Assembly: GCA_902780235.1 (NCBI GenBank)
Contig: CACZEL010000015.1
Span: forward strand, 1-41,979
Origin: an uncultured Bacteroidales bacterium
Lineage (GTDB): Bacteria; Bacteroidota; Bacteroidia; Bacteroidales; Paludibacteraceae
Direction: 5' to 3'
DNA: 41,979 bases
Positions 33,201 through 41,979 of this stretch are shown one piece after another; position 1 is the stretch's first letter, and every line of letters begins with the position of its first letter. The translations under genes and the position numbers were made by a program. The notes under the pieces are model-generated. The model was not told the origin of the DNA, searched no databases, and saw nothing but the letters and a program-made list of their open reading frames with translations.

Positions 33201-36200
33201 CCTCCGGATTCAAGTTGGCCATATGAATCAAGTATTTCACAGGCCTACTCTCACCCTCCAATACCTCATAGACATATCCTTCTCTGAAGATAGCAGTATC
33301 CGGTTTGGACGGATTGTCTAAATGCTCTTGATGAATGGTAAACGTTTCCTCAAAGCGATCCAGCAGGTCGTTCATATTGGTAAAGATCGAGTCCGGGTCC
33401 GTTGGTTCATAGGTCTTCAACGGGATATATACTTTACCATAGAGCGTATCCGGTTTGAGCGGATCTTTATCTTTACTCTTCAGCGTATCTTCTTCCATGT
33501 ATCCGTCTTCCATCCGGACGAATCGCGTTTCGCCTGATTTATTCACCCCTTTGACGGTATAAAATATTTTATGACCGTTATAGTCTTCCACTTCGGCATC
33601 CCCATCTCCTGTTGATCCGACCATACCTTTATAGTCCACACGCAAGATGACATGAGTATCTTTCGTGTCGCCTTCTTCCTTACAAGCTGTACTTGCCTGA
33701 TAAGCGATCAACGGCGGTTTGGTAGCGAAGATACAGATATCGTCGATGATGAAGTCGTTTCCATCGAAGTCTGACGCCATATTATAAATACGCACGCGGA
33801 AATGCACGTAGTCTCCGCCGCTACCTTCTCGGGTGTGGTTGATCGGGAAAAGGATCTGATACCATTTATCCGAAGGATCCAGATCACCGGTCATGTAGGT
33901 CGTGATATCATCCCAAGTCGTGCCGTTGACAGAACCTTGTACGGAAAAGATGAAGTTCGGTTTTGCCACCTCTCTGGTCTGGCTACTCGGGTTTCCTACG
34001 TAAGCCGAAAGGAACATTTTCTGTCCCGCGCAGAGGGTCTTGTTGAGCGAGAGGGCAGCTACCTGACCGGACGAGGACATACCATCGCAGTAGATCATAT
34101 ATCCTTTCGAAGCGCCTCCATGCTGCTCCATCTGATACCAGTAGGAGGAATACGGGATACGGTTGATCAACCCGTACTCACCGTGGTTCGGGAAGTCGGT
34201 CTCATCGTGACGACGGTTATGCGGCAGATCAGCGGTCTCGGGATAGGTATATCCGTAGGAAGCGTCAGCCCAAGGCAGCGGATGGGGATATACCGTATAG
34301 CTGTTACCGGGTTCGTTATAGTCGAAATTCAAGCGCTCCAAGACCTCATACCGCTGCTCAATCTCGTCATTCGTGATGAGCGCACGCGTCTCTTTCTTGG
34401 ATTTCGTCTCTATCTTCGGTCCGTAAATATTCGGATAGTGATAGCAGATCTTATACCGGCAAATATTGAAGAAATAGTCGCCGACCACAGTAGAGTCTTC
34501 ACCTGATTTATCAGACAGTGTCTTCCAACTTCGTGCACGCAAGCAGTAATAGACGGTATCGACGTTGTTCTTCACCGGCACTTTGAGGAAGTCATCGCTC
34601 TCGGTGATGGAATAGTTGCATATGGTATATTTCTGTGTCTTAGGGTTGTAGGTGTACCATAAGCAATCGGCATCCCAGCCGCCGCACCAGATCATCGTAT
34701 CCTGACGTACGTCGCTCCATGCCGGAACGGCCTTGTCCCAGTTGTCATCGTGCATGTAGTAACCCAACAACGACTCCGAGAAACCGGTTTTATGCAGATT
34801 ATTGTAGTTATAGCGTTGCTCGGTAGAGAGCAGCAGTTTGGTACCTGTAGGCGCCATGACCACATGGTCCTCCATGTACTTCTCGCCCGCCAACGGATAG
34901 ACCTTGTCCTCCAGCCTTTCCCCTGCAACAGGGATGGCGCTCTTGTAATGATCCAGCGTATCTGCCATCTCGGTCCAGGGATGCAACTCAAACACCTCGC
35001 GTATCGAGAGGGTCGGTTCTTTGATCTCGAGGATCGTATCGAGCAAGGCGGTATCGACTTGGTTCTTCTGCGAGAGAGACAAAGGCAGGTTGTCATAGTA
35101 GTTACTGATATCGACAGCGTAGGTCAATGTCGGCTTGGTTGCCAATCCCAAGTCGGTGATAGGCGGTGCTACGCGGGCGTTCTTAGCCGGCGGATCTTTC
35201 TTCGATCCTTCATTGCCGTAGTCTTTCGAGCGATAATGGAAGACCGTCCAGCGACCCATGGTAATCGGAGGGCGCTTGCCTTCCTCAGGATTCTCCGGAT
35301 TGATCAAAACTGAATCACGTTCACCAATGATACGGTAAGGGTAATTATATTTACCTACATTTCGAGGCGGGACGCGCCATAAGGAATCCGGTATATCTGA
35401 ATCCGAGACAGTATCGCCCTTCACGTCTAATCCTTCGCGGTACCAACGCCACCAGCCGTAGAAATTTCGCTCACGAACCGGCAATTCCACATCTTGGTCC
35501 GGATAGTAATAGAGGATGCGCTTATTCTGATGCACCTGTTGCAAACCATCTGCACCAATCGGATCGCCCGATGCACCGGAGGAGTGAATCAGCTGCTGGT
35601 TCGTGGTATAATCGAAATGGCTGGCTTGCGAGATCGTCAGACGATAGGTCACAATATTCATCTGATCCTCCTCTAAGGTGATGACATATACCAAATAGAG
35701 GTCCACCGAACGCGGCGAACGAACGCCGTTAGACAAACATTGTACCGTGATCGTACTGTCGCCTTTCGCTTTGATCTTACACCACGTAGGCGTATTACCG
35801 TATTCATCCATCAAACGAATCTCAGCCAAGTCCTTGTTATTAAGGTGCATACCGATGATGCTATCGGCGGTAGCGCTTCCTTTCTTCTTGATGTCGTGCG
35901 TCACGTTGGAGGAGGTAGAACTGATCACCGAAATCACTTCATCCTCCGTACTCAGCAAATGGGTACCCTTATGACGAATCGTTTGGAATTGCAGCAAGAC
36001 TGTATCGTTGACTCCTTTTGTAATGGTGGCAGGGAAAGAATGGTTATACCATTCATTGATTTCCATGCATATAAGCGAGTCAAAGGGTGCCTCGTGATAG
36101 GTCTTACGCACCAAAGGTATCTTCAAGTTTCCATCTTCAATGCGCGTGAATGCGCTCCAATCGCCTTTGAAGCGATACTCCGGTGCCCCCGTATTCAGAC

Positions 36201-39200
36201 CGAGCGTCACACGCAAGGTATCTACTATGTCGATATACTTGTCTGCTCCACCATACGTCACATTCAGCGGACTCGCATCGGTAGGCGTGATAGTCGAGGT
36301 AAAGCCGCTATTGGAGAATGTATATCCTCTATCCACATTCGTACGCTTATCGTGTATCGTATCGATCGTACAGATTGTTCTCCACCGATATCCGGAAGCG
36401 GTACTGGTCAGGTCATTATAAGAGGTTCGCGTCTCGCGTCCGAAATACGTGAGTTTGTTATTCAACAGCATGGAGTACTCGCAGTATCCTTGGTAGGCTG
36501 TTGTAACCGTCACCTTAGCCGAAGCGTTATATCCGAGCGTGACGAGGTCACGGCTGGGGTACGTACCATTATTGAGCAAGTTATACTCCAGCAGCGGGTA
36601 CGCCCACGAGAAAGTGTCCGCCTCCAATTCATTTGTCGTCAGTACCAGTGCCGAACCGTTGAACTTCAGCCATTTATCCGGTCCGTACTTGAGTTTCACC
36701 TGTTCCTCGTAGTTCGCGTTGGTGTTCGCATAGACATCTGTAAACACATACGTCAGGGTACTCGTGGTGTCACCAACAGCAGGTGTGGTGCCGCTATTTA
36801 TGTTGAAATGAAGCGTATCGCTTGCCGTTAATCCGATCCGGAGTGTGAGTTGCTGAGCTGCTTGATTGACATAGGAGAAATGCCACGGTGTGATGTATCC
36901 TTCATCGCGGTTCGTCTTGTCTTTAGCTCCTTTGATCAACTGGTTTCCACCCACGCGTTTGTAGAGCGTGTTACCTTTTTGGGTATATTGACGGAAGATA
37001 AGACTGTCTTGGGTCGTCCCCTTTCCGGCCATAATGAAATAGCGCTGACCGTCATGCATCACCGACCAAATCAACTCATCTCCCTCCAGAGGTGCTTGAA
37101 TCAACGGTACACGTACGTCGCAGTCGTAATTGACGCCGTTATATTGGTATCTCGAAACCACCAAGGTATCGTAGTTGATACCGGAGGTGTTTTCATCAAT
37201 CACATCCAACGTAACGTGACTACCAGAGGTAAGACCGACATTGACTTTAACAAAATGTTTTACTCTCAAATCACAATATCCCGGCAGCATACCTAACTGC
37301 GTTGTCAGGGTATCAATAGATATGGTATCTTCGCGTACAAACGCGCCCTGCGCGTCCAATAAGTCGCGAACATGTTCGCGGGTGAGGATGAAGTTGATGT
37401 TGTCTTTCTGACCTACCAACGCACCGAAACCGTAACTCTCTTTTTCCGGTTTGAGCACCATACGCGTCTGCTCCTCACCATAGTGATAGGTCTTGGTCTT
37501 GACAATGATATCGCGGTGACGCGACAAACCGTCGGCACTAACCGTCAAACCGTCATCTTCGCCTTGTTTCTTCCAGCGACCGTAGTATTTCTTGATCTTA
37601 CTGATACGACCTTGACTAAGGGTGATACAGAAGGTATCGAGGATATCGATATAGTTACCGCTTGCATCCTTCACGTTCAGCGGAGGGTTGAGACCTCTTG
37701 TGACTGTATGATGCCAGTAATGATCGGTCGTTGAATAAGCCACGCGATCCTCTGCGGCTACCGATGTCACACGGCTATCCGGGATCCATTCAAAGATCTG
37801 CGTCACACGGAAGTCCTGAGACAGATAGAGGTTATTCGGGTCACTGATGATCTTATCGCGGTTAGGGTGGAAATAGACCGTATCACCATCTACGACCATT
37901 ACCGCCAACAGCTGCTTACCGATTAACGCCGACCAAATATCCTCTGTGGTCTTTTCTCCCTCATGGAAATCGAAGGTGATTGTATCGCTCCATGCATATG
38001 CCGTATCCGGCAGGATGATATAGTGCTCATCCGCTACCGAAATAGCCGATAGTTGGAAATCGGTAGCTGATGCCGAATCGGCTTGTCCATTAAACTGATT
38101 ATTTACAGGGTCGTATATGACATAGGGCTCTGCGAAATTAGTACGTTTCTTGAGAATCAGCGAGTCCGGTTTGTTCTCCGGATCATATTCCTCCACAAAT
38201 CGTTCGGATCTGATTTTAGCACTTGGTATATACGGCTGCTTAAAGGTTGGCCAGCTGGTCTCTGCTTTGCTGGTCGTCGTGAACAGACCCGCCCAGGTGT
38301 TGTTTGCCAAAATGACATTCGGATCCTTATAGTACAAACCGATGTACTCATCCTTTGACGGGTGGAAGTTCTCATAGAATGTGAGGGAGTCCACCAAACC
38401 CTTCATCGTGTAGCTTCGCGGGTCAAGTACGTGCTCTTCGTAATACAAACTATCTGTAACTCCGTCGTCTAGTTTCTTGATCTCATTGATCGGACACCGC
38501 ACTTCATAGGTAGTGAGGTAGTTTGGGTCCAAGTTTTGCGCATTCTCCATACCTTGCCAAGTATTGACCCAACTGTCGAAATGGCGAGCTCGAGCAAAAC
38601 GGAAACCGGTACCCATACCGGGATGTGTAAGGAAGTATCGCTTGCCGTCCTGCAAGAAGGATATTGCGATCTGCAAGGTACCATCGTAAGTAGCTTGGGC
38701 ATAGAGTTTTACTTCTCCTTTTTGGGAGAAGGTAAACTTATCGCCTATCTGATATCGCGTCCCCTTACCATCTTTTTGCGTATCCCATCCGAGGAAGGTA
38801 TATCCGGGTTTGATACGCGGCGCCAGAAGCGTTACATAACTTGAGTCTTTTAAGGGGTATTGGAGCGGCATCTCCAAACCCACTAATCCGTTGTTGTCAT
38901 AGCGAATCCATTTCAGGGTATCCGCTAAGATAAACACCATGTGTCCGTTCGAGTCGGTACTATTGGTTGTAATCTGTGCATAACCGGACTGACCTGCCGG
39001 AGTCAGCTTGTCGTGATCCTTTACCGGCACATCCGATCCGAATACGTCAATACTCCATCCTGCCACATCCGCTCCCGGGTCAGTCTCGCTAAAACTCGAG
39101 CCCGTCATCAGCGTGGCTTTGATAGTCTTTCCTACCCATTCCTCGTCAATCGTCCACATCTCTTCTGTTATCCAGGTACCATCACCGTTATCATGCATGC

Positions 39201-40485
39201 TGACGTTTTTACCGGAACTAACCTTCAGGAAATAGCCCGCCGGTTCGAACTTGATGCCTAAGTTATCTGCTGTCTCACTGGTATCTACGACCATCTTTCC
39301 GAACGCGCCAGCAGGAGCTTTGAGCGTCGGCAGATCCAACAACGGCAAATTGCGGATTTTCTCAAAAGCCGACTTGGCGGTAGAAGAGCCCAAAGGCTCA
39401 GAAGGTGTCGCGCCTCTACCATTACAATATTCGTTGTTATAGCCCACATAGTAGTACGTACTGTCCGGGACGGGCACACGCATCAGATCCGTCTGGTAGT
39501 ACTTCGTGTCGCCTATACGGCTCATACAGGTCATACGGTCTATCGTATAGATCTTCTTAGCCGCAGTACTATCGGATGACCGCTGCGGGTTGTTTTCGTT
39601 CATACGGTAGCGCTTATAATCCTGCTCGTCGGTCGCAAAGAAATAACTGCTGCAACTGTTAATAGGATCATCCAAGAGATAGAGACGGAAGATCGTACGA
39701 GGGGTCTTATCGTGTTTAGAATCCGCATAAGCATAAGCCGCTTTACCTTTTACTATATCACCTGCGCCCGAAGTTAATTTCCACGTTGATAGCGTTGTAT
39801 TAAAGGTCACCAAGCCGGCATTGGTATAGGATTGCGGGCTGTTGGCTTTCGGGATTTGTAACATATAGACTTCGCGGTAGGTCATACCTAAGAAACCCGT
39901 TCCCATCCTTCCGTTGAAAGGTGCTTTGAAAGGTGGTTCGCCTCGCCCCAACGTACCCTCCGGGTCAAAAGAAGAGAGACCGGCACGACCTGCTACCGTA
40001 GGCACACCGCGTTCGGTAGGAATAACGAACACAACATCACAGGCTTCACCATCGGTGTAACTACTCGTCAGGTTACCCAGGAACTTAAATTTATCGTTCG
40101 TTTTCAGGGTCTTACCGTCGTTCCAAATCGTATAAGCGATACCGCCCAGCGCTTTGTTACCGCGATCCAACGGCGCACCCACCAACCATTCGTTCACCTC
40201 AGTCACTTCCGTGGCAGGGAGCAGTTTCATATACGTTCCCGCCGGATAGTTGTAATAACCGCCCGTATAGCGGGTATAGTTACTAACGAAGAGCTCCTCA
40301 CCGTCTTCTTCTTTGCCGTTACCGTTCTTATCCACCCATACGGACAGCAGGAAGTGCTCACCCTGCTCCAGGTTCACTACCAAACCGGCATCCGTTGGCG
40401 TCCATCCGACGGCCAAAAGACGCGTCGAAGCCAACAGAAATATGCACGCCAAAAACGCACGTTCAATATATAGCATTCGTTTCAT
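30277..40485 (-). CDS. Giant secreted multidomain protein B
   Basis: 3402 residues. Signal peptide MKRMLYIERAFLACIFLLAS, cleaved near LLA. The frame is open upstream, but the promoter (40515-40546) places the transcript start near 40508, which selects the ATG at 40485. Modules by approximate residue: an InlB B-repeat-like unit (GYTFLGWDTQKDGKG) near 540-610; beta-rich domains in the middle with two related blocks, PLNVKDASGNYIDILDTFCITL and PLNVTYGGADKYIDIVDTLRVTL; a jelly-roll-like domain about 2128-2255 ending FIIDDICIFA; a late block WEPQSEQSNGWNNADNW; and the C-terminal tail KIIYNGQVYILRGGHVYT plus MFGQRVR shared with two proteins of the other giant operon. A heptamer array encodes MTNDQLPIT. 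Probably surface-exposed; no enzyme motif seen. Confidence 0.85.
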   Translation of the reverse strand: MKRMLYIERAFLACIFLLASTRLLAVGWTPTDAGLVVNLEQGEHFLLSVWVDKNGNGKEEDGEELFVSNYTRYTGGYYNYPAGTYMKLLPATEVTEVNEWLVGAPLDRGNKALGGIAYTIWNDGKTLKTNDKFKFLGNLTSSYTDGEACDVVFVIPTERGVPTVAGRAGLSSFDPEGTLGRGEPPFKAPFNGRMGTGFLGMTYREVYMLQIPKANSPQSYTNAGLVTFNTTLSTWKLTSGAGDIVKGKAAYAYADSKHDKTPRTIFRLYLLDDPINSCSSYFFATDEQDYKRYRMNENNPQRSSDSTAAKKIYTIDRMTCMSRIGDTKYYQTDLMRVPVPDSTYYYVGYNNEYCNGRGATPSEPLGSSTAKSAFEKIRNLPLLDLPTLKAPAGAFGKMVVDTSETADNLGIKFEPAGYFLKVSSGKNVSMHDNGDGTWITEEMWTIDEEWVGKTIKATLMTGSSFSETDPGADVAGWSIDVFGSDVPVKDHDKLTPAGQSGYAQITTNSTDSNGHMVFILADTLKWIRYDNNGLVGLEMPLQYPLKDSSYVTLLAPRIKPGYTFLGWDTQKDGKGTRYQIGDKFTFSQKGEVKLYAQATYDGTLQIAISFLQDGKRYFLTHPGMGTGFRFARARHFDSWVNTWQGMENAQNLDPNYLTTYEVRCPINEIKKLDDGVTDSLYYEEHVLDPRSYTMKGLVDSLTFYENFHPSKDEYIGLYYKDPNVILANNTWAGLFTTTSKAETSWPTFKQPYIPSAKIRSERFVEEYDPENKPDSLILKKRTNFAEPYVIYDPVNNQFNGQADSASATDFQLSAISVADEHYIILPDTAYAWSDTITFDFHEGEKTTEDIWSALIGKQLLAVMVVDGDTVYFHPNRDKIISDPNNLYLSQDFRVTQIFEWIPDSRVTSVAAEDRVAYSTTDHYWHHTVTRGLNPPLNVKDASGNYIDILDTFCITLSQGRISKIKKYYGRWKKQGEDDGLTVSADGLSRHRDIIVKTKTYHYGEEQTRMVLKPEKESYGFGALVGQKDNINFILTREHVRDLLDAQGAFVREDTISIDTLTTQLGMLPGYCDLRVKHFVKVNVGLTSGSHVTLDVIDENTSGINYDTLVVSRYQYNGVNYDCDVRVPLIQAPLEGDELIWSVMHDGQRYFIMAGKGTTQDSLIFRQYTQKGNTLYKRVGGNQLIKGAKDKTNRDEGYITPWHFSYVNQAAQQLTLRIGLTASDTLHFNINSGTTPAVGDTTSTLTYVFTDVYANTNANYEEQVKLKYGPDKWLKFNGSALVLTTNELEADTFSWAYPLLEYNLLNNGTYPSRDLVTLGYNASAKVTVTTAYQGYCEYSMLLNNKLTYFGRETRTSYNDLTSTASGYRWRTICTIDTIHDKRTNVDRGYTFSNSGFTSTITPTDASPLNVTYGGADKYIDIVDTLRVTLGLNTGAPEYRFKGDWSAFTRIEDGNLKIPLVRKTYHEAPFDSLICMEINEWYNHSFPATITKGVNDTVLLQFQTIRHKGTHLLSTEDEVISVISSTSSNVTHDIKKKGSATADSIIGMHLNNKDLAEIRLMDEYGNTPTWCKIKAKGDSTITVQCLSNGVRSPRSVDLYLVYVITLEEDQMNIVTYRLTISQASHFDYTTNQQLIHSSGASGDPIGADGLQQVHQNKRILYYYPDQDVELPVRERNFYGWWRWYREGLDVKGDTVSDSDIPDSLWRVPPRNVGKYNYPYRIIGERDSVLINPENPEEGKRPPITMGRWTVFHYRSKDYGNEGSKKDPPAKNARVAPPITDLGLATKPTLTYAVDISNYYDNLPLSLSQKNQVDTALLDTILEIKEPTLSIREVFELHPWTEMADTLDHYKSAIPVAGERLEDKVYPLAGEKYMEDHVVMAPTGTKLLLSTEQRYNYNNLHKTGFSESLLGYYMHDDNWDKAVPAWSDVRQDTMIWCGGWDADCLWYTYNPKTQKYTICNYSITESDDFLKVPVKNNVDTVYYCLRARSWKTLSDKSGEDSTVVGDYFFNICRYKICYHYPNIYGPKIETKSKKETRALITNDEIEQRYEVLERLNFDYNEPGNSYTVYPHPLPWADASYGYTYPETADLPHNRRHDETDFPNHGEYGLINRIPYSSYWYQMEQHGGASKGYMIYCDGMSSSGQVAALSLNKTLCAGQKMFLSAYVGNPSSQTREVAKPNFIFSVQGSVNGTTWDDITTYMTGDLDPSDKWYQILFPINHTREGSGGDYVHFRVRIYNMASDFDGNDFIIDDICIFATKPPLIAYQASTACKEEGDTKDTHVILRVDYKGMVGSTGDGDAEVEDYNGHKIFYTVKGVNKSGETRFVRMEDGYMEEDTLKSKDKDPLKPDTLYGKVYIPLKTYEPTDPDSIFTNMNDLLDRFEETFTIHQEHLDNPSKPDTAIFREGYVYEVLEGESRPVKYLIHMANLNPEDEFTVHMYPDSSMLLSSICGLTSRLKVSNRMLLELNGMEQPYTEVMGMCVNSTYNVSLRVKGSLYLDSVAPIDLEGSCINDWLLYGDTAEASSKERYGYYYSDIKKVLRDVLRVEGANVNQFAPNLSSINKNVLKRNAQGKEFKQAGLDAYDMISSLVNNGFLTLYQRKQTVTVTTGDTAKFVIFPIVGTGTDALSKANIEVCPAPIFVKLSPDTTKAALPLIIGGLHRDSTQMRKPIEVLLSETVANDEFKLRVDSIAANVGIKTITLRETNDPEFREGIHTLSLIPDKTYPAEIATYYAKGDSILLVPTPDSYHMRPGYSYTFNINLQDYLGHDTIKGGCAVGTVPFILSVVPSYLRWEPQSEQSNGWNNADNWIAIDEYNNPIETETHFAPMAGISVLIPKMEDGLPYPVVPPMPTEWKDSVQKVNFQYNTCNAIRFLPEAAMGQQQRMEYNDAVADMSMPYNKWAFRASPVEGMISGDLFRAQADINGETPLWEVGEFDAAGRNYTTGNTSFWLSLYSRTTLRKGNGEDTEDTIRNATADWSKVTNGLSLPMPAGMGWSVYARSNVANETSVVRLPKHDDKYYYYNKFGDKMYDLYEQNLNALRTDVARDGTEAGKLAFHADYEEYTITNDTTAEGDDITTTSFVFGNPSMGYIDIWGFVADNCLKQEVDYINANGRYQSVTQAVAESGGSEDIITNKDRYLPPMHAMIVKLRDGPAVNSKTLVLNAYRVLTEVEQKVPAVYACGGGGGDQELAQAPQRSPMTNDQLPITPGIMTVTAINPVSPRCNSRLILGQGYHEAIIQGEDAMLTTVNIDNFHMTNTPTTPFNIYAMNDGYGLSIDLRDSIVNVPVSFYMSALPYDPTTELWFTGVNNIDGSLVLYDALLGTERPICDGICIKIETPEANHQRRYYIRRRGFNPDAQSGGEGVTTGIGTHEPQPLQAEEVQKIIYNGQVYILRGGHVYTMFGQRVR
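30884..30910. repeat. Heptamer array inside giant gene B
   Basis: ATTGGTA, ATTGGTC, ATTGGTC, ATTGGT. It encodes the SPMTNDQLPIT segment in a Gln/Pro-rich linker about 200 residues before the C-terminus. Confidence 0.85.
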
Positions 40486-40514
40486 CACGGGCTTTACATA
40501 TGTAAAAATTCCTG

Positions 40515-40546
40515 CAAAGATACTGCTTTTTATTGAACTGTGCAAA
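40515..40546 (-). promoter_or_regulatory. Promoter of giant gene B
   Basis: Minus strand: TTTG (40543-40546), 20 nt, TATCTTTG (40515-40522). The leader is about 23 nt to the ATG at 40485. Confidence 0.75.
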
Positions 40547-40601
40547 TTTATCTTAATAAAATTAAGAAAAAAGTGTATTTTTTTAACTAAAGTTTACAAA
40601 T

Positions 40602-41822
40602 CTACAGTCCAAGTTTCTTGCGAATGTCCTTTGGAATGGCATTCTTATGCACGAGGATATCGTTCGTTTTGTACTGCATATAGGCTTCGCTGACGTACCA
40701 GATGCCTTTGTAATCGGAGCGCATCGTCCCCCATGAGTTTTTGATCATGTAATAGCGTTTGCCGTTCTGGTCGTGTGCCGTTCCGAAGATCTGCATCCCG
40801 TGGTCGTCGGTGTTCTCCCAGTTGTCGAACGCGTCCTGTCGCATCTGCTGCGTGATGGTCTTCTCCGGAAGCGGTTTTTTGGTCAACTCTTCCTTCTTCT
40901 TGTCGTTACTCATCCCTACCCATTTGGCCATGTCGCTACCGGTGATATCGGCTCCGTGATCATCGTCCGGCACGACACCAATACCCTTACGGGTAAAACC
41001 GATCTCGGACACGTCTGCTGCCCATGCGAGCGTGTATCCGTTGGCAAGCGCATTGTCGATGATACGCATCATGTCCTCCATCGGCACGTTGTACATCTGA
41101 TCCATGCGCCAGTTGTCCGGTACTTCAAGGGCAAATTTCTCATAGAACGGATGATGGGTATAACTTGTGATGGAGACGTAGTCTTCTTCCCTCAAACCGA
41201 GGTAGTCCACGAAGGACTTCGGCGTGTATTTTTTTCCGTTGAAATCGAAGGTTTCCGGACATTTACCCAGATAGGTATCATAGATCGCCTGCAGTCCTTC
41301 GCGCCATACGGGACTGATCTTCTTCAGTCCGGTGAGACCCTTCAGATAGCCGCTTGCTACCTTATCTAACTCCGCGTGCACGGGAAGGGTGTCGTTCGCC
41401 GTCCAGCCGTACCGGATACCCGGCATCACATCGCGCGGAACAAGGCCGTAATGGGACATGCAGTAGATCACGTCGTACGCACTGCCGCCGGGCGCGAAAT
41501 GGGGCTCGTTATACAGCCGTACGCAATACGTCGCGCGATCGATCATCGTCTTGCTCACTACATACATCGGGCTCAGATCCAAGGTGATACCTTTCGTACG
41601 CAAGACCTCCGACTCGAGGAAGCCGAGGGTAGAGAACGCCCAGCAGGTCGAACTGCGGTTCTGATCCTTGACCGGCGTGATAGCGATACTGTCGATCGTC
41701 GTGAACTGAAATCCTTCGATGCTGTCTTTCTGCGCAGCGGTCGTATCCGCCTTTACCTCATTTTGTCCCATGGCCGTCACACTCATCGCCGCCATGATCG
41801 CGATAGTAAGTAGTTTTTTCAT
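40602..41822 (-). CDS. C1-family cysteine peptidase (bleomycin hydrolase/aminopeptidase C-like), exported
   Basis: 406 residues. The signal peptide is MKKLLTIAIMAAMSVTAMG, cleaved near GQ, so unlike cytoplasmic PepC it is exported. Papain-fold residues: oxyanion Gln54 and catalytic Cys60 in KDQNRSSTCWAFS, His341 in DDHGMQIFG, Asn362 in YMIKNSWGT. The spacing and the GTAHDQNGKRYYMIKNSWG block fit the C1B (bleomycin hydrolase) branch. It would cleave peptides N-terminally in the periplasm. The ORF is open to 41939, but the promoter at 41843-41873 lies in that extension, so I start at 41822. No terminator was seen between it and the giant gene B promoter. Confidence 0.85.
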   Translation of the reverse strand: MKKLLTIAIMAAMSVTAMGQNEVKADTTAAQKDSIEGFQFTTIDSIAITPVKDQNRSSTCWAFSTLGFLESEVLRTKGITLDLSPMYVVSKTMIDRATYCVRLYNEPHFAPGGSAYDVIYCMSHYGLVPRDVMPGIRYGWTANDTLPVHAELDKVASGYLKGLTGLKKISPVWREGLQAIYDTYLGKCPETFDFNGKKYTPKSFVDYLGLREEDYVSITSYTHHPFYEKFALEVPDNWRMDQMYNVPMEDMMRIIDNALANGYTLAWAADVSEIGFTRKGIGVVPDDDHGADITGSDMAKWVGMSNDKKKEELTKKPLPEKTITQQMRQDAFDNWENTDDHGMQIFGTAHDQNGKRYYMIKNSWGTMRSDYKGIWYVSEAYMQYKTNDILVHKNAIPKDIRKKLGL

Positions 41823-41842
41823 AAAGCAATGTATTTTGACTG

Positions 41843-41873
41843 CAAAAGTACTGCAAAAAAATGAAATATGCAA
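41843..41873 (-). promoter_or_regulatory. Promoter of the C1 peptidase gene
   Basis: Minus strand: TTG (41871-41873) in CTTGCATAT, 20 nt, TACTTTTG (41843-41850). The leader is about 15 nt. Confidence 0.75.
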
Positions 41874-41933
41874 GTAATTCCGAGGGCACTGAAAAACTTT
41901 TTTTAAGAAATTGCACATTTTGTAAGCAAAAAC

Positions 41934-41964
41934 TTGCATATGTGCAATTTTTTTTGTATCTTTG
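41934..41964 (+). promoter_or_regulatory. Rightward promoter leaving the window
   Basis: TTG (41934-41936) in CTTGCATAT, 20 nt, TATCTTTG (41957-41964). Its gene must begin beyond the right edge. Confidence 0.65.
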
Positions 41965-41979
41965 TAGCGTAATTAGAAA

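Noticed and set aside
41823-41939. N-terminal extension of the C1 peptidase
   Set aside because: The extension contains a full promoter and would bury the signal peptide.

Overview
The window is chromosomal DNA of a Bacteroidota member, most likely order Bacteroidales. The evidence is the gene content (a fused SecDF, a DUF4270-type lipoprotein beside panC and a GT5-like protein, a CxxC-less Mrp ATPase, very large surface proteins) and a recurrent promoter of the Bacteroidetes type: TTG, about 20 bp, then TAnnTTTG. I count about ten such promoters. No rRNA, tRNA, CRISPR array or insertion sequence was found.

Left part (1-14046): an AAA ATPase with a PD-(D/E)XK-like C-terminus is read leftward from a promoter preceded by two 46-bp tandem repeats. 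Next comes a leftward operon with one clear promoter at its head (13696-13726). It encodes an FGE-like secreted protein, a 47-residue peptide, a 3245-residue secreted protein with two LamG-like domains, and a small lipoprotein that overlaps the end of the giant gene. A perfect 21-bp direct repeat brackets this operon (1718 and 13854).

Middle part (14047-29699): housekeeping genes. These are mrp plus a MATE exporter; a zinc metallopeptidase lipoprotein convergent with pdxB; panC; a GT5-like protein translationally coupled to a DUF4270 lipoprotein; secDF plus clpX; a small membrane protein; and pckA. Terminators separate most convergent pairs.

Right part (29813-41979): a 3402-residue secreted protein, a small partner protein with a sorting-like membrane tail coupled to its stop codon, a C1-family (bleomycin hydrolase-like) peptidase, and a rightward promoter leaving the window.

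The most unusual property is a set of short tandem repeats, mostly of period 7 with others of period 8, 10, 15 and 21. They occur at more than a dozen places, both between genes and inside conserved genes (secDF, mrp, pdxB, the metallopeptidase and both giant genes). The units differ from locus to locus, although one AGCTATT/AGCCAAC-like family recurs at several. They resemble in style the heptanucleotide STRR repeats of cyanobacteria. The second candidate for something undescribed is the pair of giant-protein operons, each with a small overlapping downstream partner and a shared C-terminal tail motif.
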